A DNA stretch of 55,541 nucleotides, from contig MUMD01000003.1 of the NCBI GenBank assembly GCA_002155895.1, forward strand, positions 1 through 55,541, in the 5' to 3' direction. Every line of letters starts with the position of its first letter. The stretch's first letter is position 1. The notes below the pieces were generated by a model. It made no database searches. It worked only from the letters and a program-made list of their open reading frames with translations, and was not told the DNA's origin. The DNA comes from Streptomyces rochei (GTDB lineage: Bacteria; Actinomycetota; Actinomycetes; Streptomycetales; Streptomycetaceae). The position numbers were made by a program, and so were the translations under genes. Positions 1 to 8,019 of this stretch are shown in pieces.

Positions 1-47
1 CTGTTGGGCGGGGAACCGGGCAGCGCGCCCGGTTCCCCGCCCAACAG
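1..47. repeat. Perfect 21-bp inverted repeat at the window edge
   Basis: Bases 1-21 are the exact reverse complement of bases 27-47, with a 5-nt loop (agcgc). It lies inside the kinase reading frame and codes a Gly/Pro-rich stretch. The first base of the window is the first base of the arm, so the true arm may be longer. Confidence 0.85.
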
Positions 48-1238
48 GGCCTGCGGCACGACCAGTACGGCCTGGACACCGCCGTAGATGTTGGTCTGCA
101 GACGGACGGTGATGCCGTGCCGCTTGGCGAGCTGGGAGACGACGTACAGCCCGATGCGGCCGTCCGCGAGCAGGCGCGCGACGTTGACCTGATCGGGGTC
201 GGCGAGCAGGGCGTTCATCCGGCTCTGCTCGGCGACGGGCATGCCGAGTCCGCGGTCCTCGACCTCCACGGCGAGCCCGGAGGTGACCAGGTTGGCCCGC
301 ATCAGCACCTGGGTCTGCGGGGCGGAGAACAGGGTGGCGTTCTCGACGAGTTCGGCGAGCAGGTGGATGACGTCGGCGACGGCGTGGCCGCGCAGGGTGC
401 CGTCGATCGGGGGGACCAGCCGGACCCGTGAGTACTGCTCGACCTCGGCGATGGCCGAGCGCAGCACCTCGGTCATGTCCACCGGGTTGCTCCACTGCCG
501 GCGGGAGACGGCGCCGCCGAGGACGGCGAGGTTCTCGGCGTGGCGGCGGATGCGGGTGGCGAGGTGGTCGACGTGGAAGAGGCCCTTGAGGAGATCGGGG
601 TCCTCGATCTCGTTCTCCAGCTCGTCCAGGATGGAGATCTCCCGGTGCACCAGGGACTGCAGGCGCCGGGCCAGGTTGACGAAGACCTCCAGCTTCTGCT
701 CGCTGCCCGCCTGGCTGGAGAGCTGGGCCGCCCGCACGACGGCCTCGACGGCGCCGTCGTGGGCGCGGGACAGGTCGGCGGCGAGCAGTTCGAAGTCGTC
801 GGCGTCGTCCGGCGGTCCGCCGCGCGGCTTGCGCGGTGACGGGGTCTCCCCGCGCCGCAGTGCCTCGACCACGGCGCGCAGATCGCCTTCCCCGCGCGCG
901 GTACTGCGCCGCAGGGCCCCGACGCGCTCGTGGACGGACCGGGCGGCGCGGTCGGCGGCCACGGCGGCGATGACGACGGCGGCGACGGTCACCGAGACGG
1001 CTCCGGCGAGCACACCCCACAGGACCAGACCGGGCCGAGCTCCCGTGGACCGGACGGTGAACAGGACGACCGCGCAGGAGCTGAGGGCGACCGCGACCGG
1101 CGGCAGCACGGCCAGACGCAGCAACTGGGGCCGTATGTGGGTCTCGTGCAGTGCGGGAGCGGTGCGGGAGGCCGGCCGGCCGTGCCGCCCGCCCTCGCGG
1201 CGGTCCGCTCGCGCGGCCGGGGCGCGGAGGTGAGACAT
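1..1238 (-). CDS. Sensor-like histidine kinase, C-terminus cut by window edge
   Basis: The minus frame starts at ATG 1238 (MSHLRAPAAR) and stays open to base 1. The first 40 residues are basic. Two hydrophobic stretches follow at about 42-62 and 72-95, so the protein is probably membrane anchored. A helical region comes next, then a HATPase domain. The N-box is seen as ELVENATLF, and a D-x-G-x-G-like G1 box as VEDRGLGM. No conserved phospho-acceptor His box is obvious, as in the CvnA-type (conservon) sensor kinases of Streptomyces, which it resembles by layout. Whether DUF742 and GTPase partners follow cannot be seen. Product class is confident, signal unknown. Confidence 0.8.
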   Translation of the reverse strand, partial: MSHLRAPAARADRREGGRHGRPASRTAPALHETHIRPQLLRLAVLPPVAVALSSCAVVLFTVRSTGARPGLVLWGVLAGAVSVTVAAVVIAAVAADRAARSVHERVGALRRSTARGEGDLRAVVEALRRGETPSPRKPRGGPPDDADDFELLAADLSRAHDGAVEAVVRAAQLSSQAGSEQKLEVFVNLARRLQSLVHREISILDELENEIEDPDLLKGLFHVDHLATRIRRHAENLAVLGGAVSRRQWSNPVDMTEVLRSAIAEVEQYSRVRLVPPIDGTLRGHAVADVIHLLAELVENATLFSAPQTQVLMRANLVTSGLAVEVEDRGLGMPVAEQSRMNALLADPDQVNVARLLADGRIGLYVVSQLAKRHGITVRLQTNIYGGVQAVLVVPQALLGGEPGALPGSPPN

Positions 1239-1675
1239 CGGGGTCCTCGTACTGGTCCGTTGGTCCGTCGGGCCTGGGGTGCGCGCGTCGGACGGACGCC
1301 ACGCGGACAGGCGACCTACGTCGCCCGACGGACACTGACAGTAGTCGCCCGAGCATCATGTGCGAGGGGCAGTTGCCAAAGTCCCTCGGACAACGTCCCG
1401 CTCTGGTATGAGGCCTCGTACGACAGCCCGATAACCCGGTGAAGCTTCCGCTCCGGAAGCGCTCCTGACCGGTCGGACTCGATCGGATTCGGTCACTTGG
1501 AGTGACGGGTGACGGCGTCAACCGCCCGATACGAAGAGGCTATTGACGCACCGATGCGGTCCGAGCGGCACGGAGATGTGGTTCGACTGCTTCCGCGGCG
1601 AGTTCCTCGCCCAGCAACGCCGACGCGCCCGGACGGACGTCTCCGCCCCCTCCCTCTCCTCGTCCCCACTCGCCC
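1239..1675. promoter_or_regulatory. 437-bp non-coding gap upstream of the kinase with two dyads
   Basis: No convincing gene is present; the reading frames here have poor codon pattern. Two short dyads stand out: GCTTCCG-ctc-CGGAAGC at 1444-1460 and GTCACT-tgg-AGTGAC at 1492-1506. Both lie 200-270 bp upstream of the kinase start and could be operators. The minus-strand promoter for the kinase must be here, but I cannot place it. Confidence 0.4.
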
Positions 1676-2869
1676 TCACCGCTCCCCCGCGAGGTCGAGA
1701 TCGCCCCTGCTCGTCCCGGCCGCACCCTCGGTGTTCCGGGGACGGCGCCACGGGTGCGCGATCGGGCCCGACACCGCCCGCCACCACGGCTCCACCGGCA
1801 GCTTCCCCGCCGGCTCGAACGGCTCCCCCGGCCGCGGGAACGCCACCGCCTGCCCGGCTTCCTCGGCCGCGTCCTTGGTCCACTCCCCCGGCTCCGCCCA
1901 CGCGTGCGGCGCCAGGTTGAAGGTCCCCCAGTGGATCGGCAGCAGGACACCGCCCGGCCGGCCCTGCTGAAGGTCCAGGTGGGCACGCACGCCTTCCTCG
2001 GGCGTCATGTGGATGTCCGGCCAGAACTCGGCGTACGCCCCCAGCTGGATCATCGTCGCGTCGAACGGGCCGTGCGCGGCGCCGATGTCCCGGAAGCCGT
2101 CGAAGTAGCCCGTGTCCCCGCTGTGGTAGACGCGGTGCTCCTCGCCGGCCACGACCCAGGACGCCCACAGGGTGTGCTGGGTATTGCGCAGGCCGCGCCC
2201 GCAGAAGTGCCGGGCCGGGGTGGCGGTGAGGGTGAGGCCGCCGACGCGCGTCGACTCGTGCCAGTCCAGCTCGCGCAGCCGGTCGGCGGACACGCCCCAG
2301 TGTTCGAGGTGGGCGCCGACGCCGAGCGGCACCGCGAAGAGGGTGTCCGTGCCGGCCAGCGCCTTGATGGTAGGCAGGTCCAGGTGGTCGTAGTGGTCGT
2401 GCGAGATGACGACGACGTCGACCGGGCCCAGGGACGCCGGCGGCACGGGGACCGGGTGCAGCCGCTTGGGGCCGGCGAACGGGAACGGGGAGCAGCGCTC
2501 GCCCCACACCGGGTCGAAGAGCACCCGCTGCCCGTCGATCTCGGCGAGCACGCTGGAGTGGCCCATCCAGGTCAGGCGCAGTCCGGTGGCGGGCGGCCGG
2601 GCGAGGTCGGCGAGCGTGGTGGCGTGCACGGGGACCGGGCCCCGCGGCGCACGGCTTCGCCGCGACTCCTTGTCGAAGTAGACCCTGGCGAAGTCACGGG
2701 CCGATCCGGAGGGCCGGGTCCGGGCGGTGCCGCCGGGGTTCTGGAAGACGCCGTCACGGAAGTGGGGCGAGCGGCGGATGCGCGCCATGCGGGCGCCGGT
2801 CGGGTCCGCGCCGAAGGCCGCGGGCAGGGGCAGGAGGAGCCCCTGCTTCTGGGAACGGGATGCGGCCAC
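1676..2869 (-). CDS. MBL-fold metal-dependent hydrolase (NAPE-PLD-like)
   Basis: This 397-aa metallo-beta-lactamase-fold protein starts at GTG 2869, chosen because GGAGG sits 4 nt upstream; an open frame continues further up but with no support. The metal motif H-x-H-x-D-H is SHDHYDH at about residues 156-162. Later ligands fit TPARHF and HSGDTGYFDG. The WMGHSS segment, the phosphodiesterase-like HWGTFNL near the C-terminus and the length match the UlaG/NAPE-phospholipase D branch (COG2220), which hydrolyses phosphodiester or lactone bonds. The substrate is unknown. It is divergent from the AhpD-like gene with a 177-bp shared promoter region, in which GTCCGAC occurs twice (2912-2918, 2923-2929). 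Confidence 0.88.
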   Translation of the reverse strand: MAASRSQKQGLLLPLPAAFGADPTGARMARIRRSPHFRDGVFQNPGGTARTRPSGSARDFARVYFDKESRRSRAPRGPVPVHATTLADLARPPATGLRLTWMGHSSVLAEIDGQRVLFDPVWGERCSPFPFAGPKRLHPVPVPPASLGPVDVVVISHDHYDHLDLPTIKALAGTDTLFAVPLGVGAHLEHWGVSADRLRELDWHESTRVGGLTLTATPARHFCGRGLRNTQHTLWASWVVAGEEHRVYHSGDTGYFDGFRDIGAAHGPFDATMIQLGAYAEFWPDIHMTPEEGVRAHLDLQQGRPGGVLLPIHWGTFNLAPHAWAEPGEWTKDAAEEAGQAVAFPRPGEPFEPAGKLPVEPWWRAVSGPIAHPWRRPRNTEGAAGTSRGDLDLAGER

Positions 2870-3046
2870 GGTGCCTCCAGGTGATGTGGTCGAGGTCTCC
2901 ATTGTCGTCGTGTCCGACTCTCGTCCGACGTCACTCGAACGACCGATGTCACATCCGTGTTCCCCTCCTCCGTCGTATTGGTGAGGACGCCCGGCCGGAG
3001 CGTCCGCAAGCACACCGCACGACCGACGGACAGGAAGGTGGCCCCC

Positions 3047-3667
3047 ATGGCCCGCGTCTCGCTCACCCCGCCCCGGACGCTCTTCTTCCGCGCCGTGGAG
3101 TGGTACTCCCGGCGCACCTACGGAAAGGTCCTCGACCCCGGCAAGGCGCTCGCCCACAACCCGAGGGTGCTCTGGGGCGACCTGCGCTTCGAGCAGTCCG
3201 TGGCCGGGTGGAACAAGCTGGACTCCGACCTGAAGGCACTCGCCGTGATGGCCTCGGCCGCCTCGATCGGCTGCTCCTGGTGCATGGACTTCGGCCACTG
3301 GGAAAATGCGGAGCGCGGCATGGACCGCCGCAAGCTCCACGACGTGCCGGTGTGGCGGGACAGCGACGCCTACACCCCGCTGGAGCGGGACGTCATGGAG
3401 TACGCCGAGGCGATGACGGCGACACCGCCCCAGGTCGGCGACGACCTCGCCGGGCGGCTGCGGACGGCGCTGGGCGAGCCGGCCTTCGTGGAGCTGACGG
3501 CCATCGTCGCCGTCGAGAACCTGCGGTCCCGCATCAACGCGGCGCTGGATCTGACCAGCCAGGGGTTCAAGGATGCGTGCGAGGTGCCCGGCACCGGACG
3601 CACCGGACGCGCCGCACGCACCGAGGCGAGCACCGGCACGGACCCGGCCGCCGCGACGACCGACTGA
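3047..3667 (+). CDS. Carboxymuconolactone decarboxylase / AhpD-like protein
   Basis: This 206-aa protein starts at ATG 3047, with a purine-rich GGAAGGTGG just upstream. The AhpD-type redox core is seen as GCSWCMDFGHW: a C-x2-C pair followed by His four residues later. AhpD proteins relay electrons to peroxiredoxins, whereas other CMD-family members act on gamma-carboxymuconolactone; the Cys pair favours a redox role. The last 35 residues are Ala/Thr/Arg-rich and probably disordered. A TetR regulator follows 94 bp downstream on the same strand and may control it. Confidence 0.85.
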   Translation: MARVSLTPPRTLFFRAVEWYSRRTYGKVLDPGKALAHNPRVLWGDLRFEQSVAGWNKLDSDLKALAVMASAASIGCSWCMDFGHWENAERGMDRRKLHDVPVWRDSDAYTPLERDVMEYAEAMTATPPQVGDDLAGRLRTALGEPAFVELTAIVAVENLRSRINAALDLTSQGFKDACEVPGTGRTGRAARTEASTGTDPAAATTD

Positions 3668-3761
3668 GCGGCGGGGTGCCAGGGAGCCGCGGGCCGCCGT
3701 AGGCGCAGCTCACGACGGTCGCGGCGGCCCCGGCTCCGGGCGTCTGTATAGGGTGGCGGGC

Positions 3762-4448
3762 GTGGGGAGAGTCCGATTGAGTGTGGCGCAGCGGCGCGAG
3801 GAGCTGCTGCGCGCGGCCCTGGAGCAGATATCGGCGCGGGGTGTGGCGGCGTTGCGGATCGCCGACGTGGCCGCCGCGCTCGGCGTCAGCAACGCGCTGG
3901 TGCTCTACCACTTCTCCACCAAGGAGAAGCTCGTCGCCGCCGCCTTCGCGCACGCCGCCCAGGACGATCTCGCCCACCTGCGCAAGCTGCTGGGCCGCCG
4001 CACCTCGGCACTGCGCCGGCTGCGGGCGGCGGTGCGGTGGTACGCCCCGACCGGGCAGGCCAAGGGCTGGCGACTGTGGATCGAGGGCTGGGCGGTGGCG
4101 CTGCGCGAGCCCGCACTGCGCGACGTCGCGCGGGACCTGGACCGGCAGTGGAAGGCGGAGATCGCCGGAGTCATCGCCGAGGGTGTGGCGGCCGGCGAGT
4201 TCCGCTGCGCGGACCCCGACGGTGCCGCCCTGCGTCTGACGGCGTTCCTCGACGGACTGGCCGTGCAGCTCACGTCGTACGCGGGGACGGTGTCGAGGGC
4301 GCGGGCCCGGGAGTGGACGGACGAGGCGCTGGCCCGGGAGCTGGGTCTGGACCGCGAGGCGGTCTCCGCCCGACCGGCACCGCGCGGCCGACCCGAATCC
4401 CCCCGGCCGGCACCGCGCGGCCGACCCGGGGCGCCCGCTCCACGGTGA
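3762..4448 (+). CDS. TetR-family transcriptional regulator
   Basis: About 228 aa. The N-terminal helix-turn-helix (about residues 10-55) reads RIADVAAALGVSNALVLYHF, typical of TetR. The ligand domain is of the BetI-like type, with WRLWIEGWAVA. Start choice is uncertain. GTG 3762 has no Shine-Dalgarno but has TAGGGT (3749-3754) 7 nt upstream, as in a leaderless mRNA. TTG 3777 has a GGGGAG 7 nt upstream and would give 223 aa. The last 25 residues are a Pro/Arg tail made of two near-identical 11-residue units, encoded by a 22-bp direct repeat. The target is unknown; the AhpD-like neighbour is the obvious candidate. Confidence 0.88.
   Translation: MGRVRLSVAQRREELLRAALEQISARGVAALRIADVAAALGVSNALVLYHFSTKEKLVAAAFAHAAQDDLAHLRKLLGRRTSALRRLRAAVRWYAPTGQAKGWRLWIEGWAVALREPALRDVARDLDRQWKAEIAGVIAEGVAAGEFRCADPDGAALRLTAFLDGLAVQLTSYAGTVSRARAREWTDEALARELGLDREAVSARPAPRGRPESPRPAPRGRPGAPAPR
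4374..4428 (+). repeat. 22-bp direct repeat in the TetR 3' end
   Basis: Bases 4374-4395 and 4407-4428 are identical. The period is 33 bp (11 codons), which preserves the frame and duplicates an R-P-A-P-R-G-R-P unit. Confidence 0.85.
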
Positions 4449-4502
4449 CCGCCCCGCGGTGACCGCCCCCGGCGACCCGGTCGACGGATCACGGCGGGTA
4501 CG

Positions 4503-5321
4503 TCAGGCCACCGAGGCGATCCGCATCTTGATGTCGTCCGGCGACAGCGTCCCCTTGGCGATCACGTGGTCGCCGGAGGACTCGCCGCGCAGCCGGCGCC
4601 CGATCCACGGCACCAGGTACTCCCGGGCCCAGTGCACGTCGTCCCGCCGGATGCCCAGAGTGCCGCGGGGCGGCAGCGGCGGCCAGGGCTGGTCGGGGTC
4701 GGCGGGGACGGGCAGGCCGAGGACCTGGCCCGCGCGCAGCGCCACGCGTGTGTGCCCCTCCGGTGACAGGTGCAGGCGGTCCGCGTCCCACGCCCTGCGG
4801 TCCTGGACGGTGCGCAGCGACCACAGGTCGAGCACGGGGCAGCCGTAGCGGTCGGCGATGGCGCGGACGTGTCCGTTGTAGGTGGCGATCTTGCCGCGCA
4901 GGTGCTTGAGGACGGGCACCCCGCGGGTGTCGAACCCGGTCGTCACCAGCACCGTGCCCGCCGCGGCGGCCAGCGCGGCCACCGCCCGCTCGAAGCGCTC
5001 GGCCACCTCGTCGGGGTCGGTGCCGGGCCGGATGATGTCGTTGCCGCCGGCACAGAACGAGACCAGATCCGGCGCGAGTTCGACGGCCCGGGGCACCTGC
5101 TCCGCCACGATCTGGTCGAGCAGCCTGCCGCGCACGGCGAGGTTGGTGTACGTGAAGTCGCCCTCGGGGCGCCGGTCCGCGAGCAGTACGGCGAACCGGT
5201 CGGCCCAGCCGACGAACGCCCCGTCGGGGCCGGGGTCGCCGACGCCCTCGGTGAAGCTGTCCCCCACCGCCACGTACGACCCGATCACTGCTCTGCTGTC
5301 ACTCTTCGAATCGTCTGCCAC
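4503..5321 (-). CDS. SGNH/GDSL-family hydrolase
   Basis: This 272-aa protein starts at GTG 5321, with GGAGG 10 nt upstream. SGNH blocks are clear: block I with the nucleophile Ser in VAVGDSFTEGVGD (about residue 22), block III in CAGGNDII (Gly/Asn oxyanion residues), and block V with the Asp/His pair in DADRLHLSPEGH. The family hydrolyses esters or thioesters such as lipids and acetylated sugars. No signal peptide is seen, so it is probably cytoplasmic. It is tail-to-tail with the TetR gene (54-bp gap). A CCTACG-cgac-CGTAGG dyad lies 30 bp upstream of its start. Confidence 0.9.
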   Translation of the reverse strand: MADDSKSDSRAVIGSYVAVGDSFTEGVGDPGPDGAFVGWADRFAVLLADRRPEGDFTYTNLAVRGRLLDQIVAEQVPRAVELAPDLVSFCAGGNDIIRPGTDPDEVAERFERAVAALAAAAGTVLVTTGFDTRGVPVLKHLRGKIATYNGHVRAIADRYGCPVLDLWSLRTVQDRRAWDADRLHLSPEGHTRVALRAGQVLGLPVPADPDQPWPPLPPRGTLGIRRDDVHWAREYLVPWIGRRLRGESSGDHVIAKGTLSPDDIKMRIASVA

Positions 5322-5350
5322 GTCGGCCCATCCTCCACCTTGGAATGTGA

Positions 5351-5366
5351 CCTACGCGACCGTAGG
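5351..5366. promoter_or_regulatory. CCTACG-N4-CGTAGG dyad upstream of the SGNH gene
   Basis: A perfect 6+4+6 inverted repeat lies 30-45 bp upstream of the GTG start on the minus strand. It overlaps a -10-like TACGGT, which suits a repressor site. No regulator is assigned. Confidence 0.4.
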
Positions 5367-5454
5367 AAAGGGTTGACGTGCGGTGAGAAACACCACGCCT
5401 AAAGTGTTCGCCAATTCAGGAATACGCCGGACACGTGCCGGACACCGCGAAATG

Positions 5455-5493
5455 GCCGAAGGCCGGACCCGGGATCGGGGTCCGGCCTTCGGC
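5455..5493 (-). terminator. Strong hairpin terminator after the M23 peptidase gene
   Basis: A perfect 16-bp GC-rich stem (5455-5470 with 5478-5493) and a 7-nt loop lie 26 bp past the stop of the M23 gene. There is no long T-tract, which is usual in Streptomyces. It may also stop transcripts in the other direction. Confidence 0.85.
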
Positions 5494-5519
5494 GGCGCGC
5501 AGACCGCGCCGAGGCGTCG

Positions 5520-6503
5520 TCAGAGGGAGACGCCGTGCGAGCGCAGGTAGGCGATCGGGTCCACGTCCGAGCCGTAGTCCGGGGTGGTGCGGATCTCGAA
5601 GTGCAGGTGCGGGCCGGTCACGTTGCCGGTGGCACCGGAGAGGCCGACCTGCTGACCCGCCGTCACGGACTGGCCGGCCGAGACGGAGAGGGAGGACAGG
5701 TGGGCGTACTGGGCGTAGTGGCCGTCGGCGAGCTGGATGACGACCTGGTTGCCGTAGGCGCCGCCCCAGCCGGCGGAGACGACGGTGCCCGCGCCGACGG
5801 CCTTGAGGGAGGTGCCGGTCGGGACGACGAAGTCGGTGCCGGTGTGGTAGCCGCTGGACCACATGCTGCCGGTCTGGTGGTACGGGGTACCGACGGTGCC
5901 GCCCGGGACGGGGGAGGTGAAGCCGCTGGTGGTGCCGGCGGACTGGGTGCTCTTGCCCGAGGACCCGGAAGACTCGGAGGACTCGGAGGAGTCGGAGGAG
6001 TCGGCGGAGGACGCCTTCGCGGCCTTGGAGGACTTCTCCGCCTCGGCCGGCTCGGCCTTCTCGGCGGAGGACTGCGAGGCCGGCTTCTCCGCCTGGGCGG
6101 GCTTCTCGGCGGCGGGCTGCCCGGACTTGGCGGCCGGTCCGTCGATCGAGAGCTTCAGACCGGGGTGGATCAGGGACGGGTCGGCGCCGACGGCCTCGCG
6201 GTTGTCCGCGTAGAGCTTCTTCCAGCCGCCGTCGACGTCCTGCTCGTCGGCGATCTTCGAGAGGTAGTCACCGCTCTTCACGGTGTACGTGCGCGAGTCG
6301 GCGTTCTTCTCGGCGGCGGCCTTCTTCGCCGACGCCGGAACCCCCTGCACGGCCTGCTCGGAGACCGAATGCGCGGGGGCCGCCTGGGCTGCGGCGGCGC
6401 CCATCAGCGGGAGCGCGAGCGCGGCGCCTCCGGTGGAGGCGACGGCGATGGTGCGGGTCAGGCGCATGGCCCTGGTACGGCGGTGCTTACCCTTCGCGGG
6501 CAT
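5520..6503 (-). CDS. Secreted LysM/M23 peptidoglycan endopeptidase
   Basis: This 327-aa cell-wall hydrolase starts at ATG 6503, with GGAGAGGAATTC upstream. The order is a basic Sec signal peptide (cleavage near AAQA-APAH, about residue 41), a LysM domain at about 70-116 (YTVKSGDYLSKIADEQ), a Ser/Glu/Ala-rich linker with many SS and DSSESS units at about 118-200, and a LytM/M23 domain. The M23 zinc ligands are visible as GYHTGTDF and GPHLHFEIR. LysM binds peptidoglycan and M23 cuts peptide cross-links, so it acts outside the membrane in wall remodelling. A ydaO c-di-AMP riboswitch occupies its leader, as known for several Streptomyces wall-lytic enzymes, so expression should fall when c-di-AMP is high. 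Confidence 0.94.
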   Translation of the reverse strand: MPAKGKHRRTRAMRLTRTIAVASTGGAALALPLMGAAAAQAAPAHSVSEQAVQGVPASAKKAAAEKNADSRTYTVKSGDYLSKIADEQDVDGGWKKLYADNREAVGADPSLIHPGLKLSIDGPAAKSGQPAAEKPAQAEKPASQSSAEKAEPAEAEKSSKAAKASSADSSDSSESSESSGSSGKSTQSAGTTSGFTSPVPGGTVGTPYHQTGSMWSSGYHTGTDFVVPTGTSLKAVGAGTVVSAGWGGAYGNQVVIQLADGHYAQYAHLSSLSVSAGQSVTAGQQVGLSGATGNVTGPHLHFEIRTTPDYGSDVDPIAYLRSHGVSL

Positions 6504-6520
6504 GTCGAATTCCTCTCCGG

Positions 6521-6695
6521 CGCCTACGAGGTGAGCTGTCGGGTTCGGGCTGGAGATGCCCGGCCGCGTCTGGACGCGGCTTCACCCCGAGCCGTTCCGG
6601 GAACCGGAACAGGCATTCGTACCTGTGGGTCCCCCGCTCCTGCCGTGTACGGGTGGTGGATGAGTGCGGGCTCCGGTCGGCGGCAGGATTAGGCG
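6521..6695 (-). ncRNA. ydaO/yuaA-type cyclic di-AMP riboswitch
   Basis: Read on the minus strand the leader holds the conserved ydaO blocks in order: CGCCTAATCCTGCCG at the 5' side, GCAGGAGCGGGGGACCCA, GGGGTGAAGCCGCG, GCATCTCCAGCCCGAA, then CCGACAGCTCACCTCG and TAGGCG at the 3' end. The terminal CGCCTA/TAGGCG can pair to close P1. It ends 18 nt before the M23 start codon. The class binds c-di-AMP and usually turns wall hydrolase genes off. With no intrinsic terminator visible between aptamer and start, control may work at translation or by Rho. Confidence 0.93.
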
Positions 6696-7089
6696 TCCGT
6701 CCGGATCGGTGGTGAACGTAAGGGACCAAGACGCACAGGGACAAGCGAGAGGTTGCGTTCACGGGTGTTCCGATTGATCCATTACCGGATTCCGCCGTCA
6801 CCCTCCGTCGATTCCGGAAGCGTGTTTTCCCGTAAACGGCCATGAAAACCGCGTGAATTACGTGAACATGACGGGCAACGCACCGTCACCGGTATGACGC
6901 TGCTCACGCGCTTCCCCGCCAGTCACTCTTATTCCAGAGCGAGTTGGAACCAATGCTGCAATTCGGGCAGAAAGCCCAGAAGTGGTGTACTCGGATTACT
7001 TCGCCCCTTGAGGCCGGGGCACCGTGCCGTATCGTCGACTCGTGCCCGTCGGCGAGCGGCGTCGGCGGGGCGGAGTGGGAGGAGCCCCC
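6696..7089. promoter_or_regulatory. Divergent promoter region, M23 peptidase / tyrosine phosphatase
   Basis: About 390 bp carry no gene. The left end must contain the riboswitch transcript promoter on the minus strand. On the plus side TATCGT (7030-7035) is followed after 6 nt by GTG 7042, in frame with the phosphatase. So either transcription starts near 7042 with a 48-nt leader, or translation starts there on a leaderless mRNA. The DNA around 6780-6960 is notably more AT-rich than the genes. Confidence 0.4.
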
Positions 7090-7887
7090 GTGACGCAGCA
7101 GGTGCCGTCGACCGAACCCGAGCTGGCCGGGGTGCGCAACTTCCGGGACGTGGGCGGGCTGCCGACCGTGGACGGCCGGCGGGTCCGCCAGGGGGTGCTG
7201 TTCCGCAGCGGCCACCTCGCGCACGCCACCGGTGAGGACACCGCGTTCCTGGCCTCGCTGGGCCTGCACACGATCTTCGACTTCCGCAACGCGGCCGACC
7301 AGAAGCTCGAGGGCCCCGACGTCGAGCTGCCGGGCGTGCGCAACGTGAACCTGCCGCTGAGCGACCCGGCCGACGGCGCCGAGTTCTGGAAGATGGTCCG
7401 CGACGGCGACCTCGACCAGCTCCGCTCGATCCTGGCGGACGGCAAGGGAGCCGACCGGATGATCGGCTCCTACCGCATGATCATCAAGGAGCGCACGGCG
7501 GAGCACTCCCGGGTGCTGCACGCGCTCGCCGAGGACAGCGTCCCCGCCCTGATGCACTGCGCGGCCGGCAAGGACCGCGCGGGCCTGTCGATCGCGGTCA
7601 CGCTGCTCGCCCTGGGCGTGGAGCGCGAGGCCGTCGTCGAGGACTACCTGAAGTCGAACGCCACCCACCGCCGGTACAAGGTGCGTCGCAGCGGCTCCGC
7701 CGCCTCGGCCTACTCCCCCGAGGTCATGGAGCTGCTCAGCCCGCTCTTCGACGCGCGCGCCGAGTACCTGGCGGCGGCCTTCGAGACGATCGACGAGACC
7801 TGGGGCGGGGTCGACGCCTACCTGGAGCAGGGTCTGCGGATCACTCCGGAGACCCGGGAGCGGCTGCGCGAGCGGCTGCTGGACTGA
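7090..7887 (+). CDS. Tyrosine/serine protein phosphatase (DSP-like)
   Basis: This 265-aa protein is taken from GTG 7090, which has GGGAGGAG 5 nt upstream. An in-frame GTG at 7042 is an alternative leaderless start. The PTP loop C-x5-R is HCAAGKDRAG (Cys about 157, Arg about 163). The N-terminal RNFRDVGGLPT segment is the hallmark of the Y_phosphatase3 family, which includes mycobacterial PtpB-like enzymes. These remove phosphate from Tyr/Ser/Thr residues or phosphoinositides. There is no signal peptide or membrane segment. It is convergent with the cupin regulator operon (9-bp gap to the 40-aa gene). Confidence 0.9.
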   Translation: MTQQVPSTEPELAGVRNFRDVGGLPTVDGRRVRQGVLFRSGHLAHATGEDTAFLASLGLHTIFDFRNAADQKLEGPDVELPGVRNVNLPLSDPADGAEFWKMVRDGDLDQLRSILADGKGADRMIGSYRMIIKERTAEHSRVLHALAEDSVPALMHCAAGKDRAGLSIAVTLLALGVEREAVVEDYLKSNATHRRYKVRRSGSAASAYSPEVMELLSPLFDARAEYLAAAFETIDETWGGVDAYLEQGLRITPETRERLRERLLD

Positions 7888-7896
7888 GCCCGGCGC

Positions 7897-8019
7897 TCAC
7901 CGGCTGTTGGCGCCCACCTCGAAGAGCAGGTAGATGAAGCCGGCGAAGACGTGCCCCACGATGAGGTAGATGAACAGCCGCACCCACAGGGCGCGCGGAA
8001 ACTTGTCCTGGATGTTCAT
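7897..8019 (-). CDS. Small single-span membrane protein (DUF6126-like)
   Basis: This 40-aa protein (MNIQDKFPRALWVRLFIYLI...) has one transmembrane helix at about residues 11-34, a basic N-terminal flank and a short C-terminal tail. Its ATG 8019 overlaps the stop of the upstream cupin regulator in an ATGA, so it is translationally coupled. I recall DUF6126 for small proteins next to XRE-cupin regulators in Streptomyces. The function is unknown; a membrane partner, sensor or target of the regulator is conceivable. Confidence 0.85.
   Translation of the reverse strand: MNIQDKFPRALWVRLFIYLIVGHVFAGFIYLLFEVGANSR

Noticed and set aside
2870-3340. Longer MBL-hydrolase start overlapping the AhpD-like gene
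   Set aside because: The extension runs antisense to a well supported gene, while GTG 2869 has a good ribosome site.
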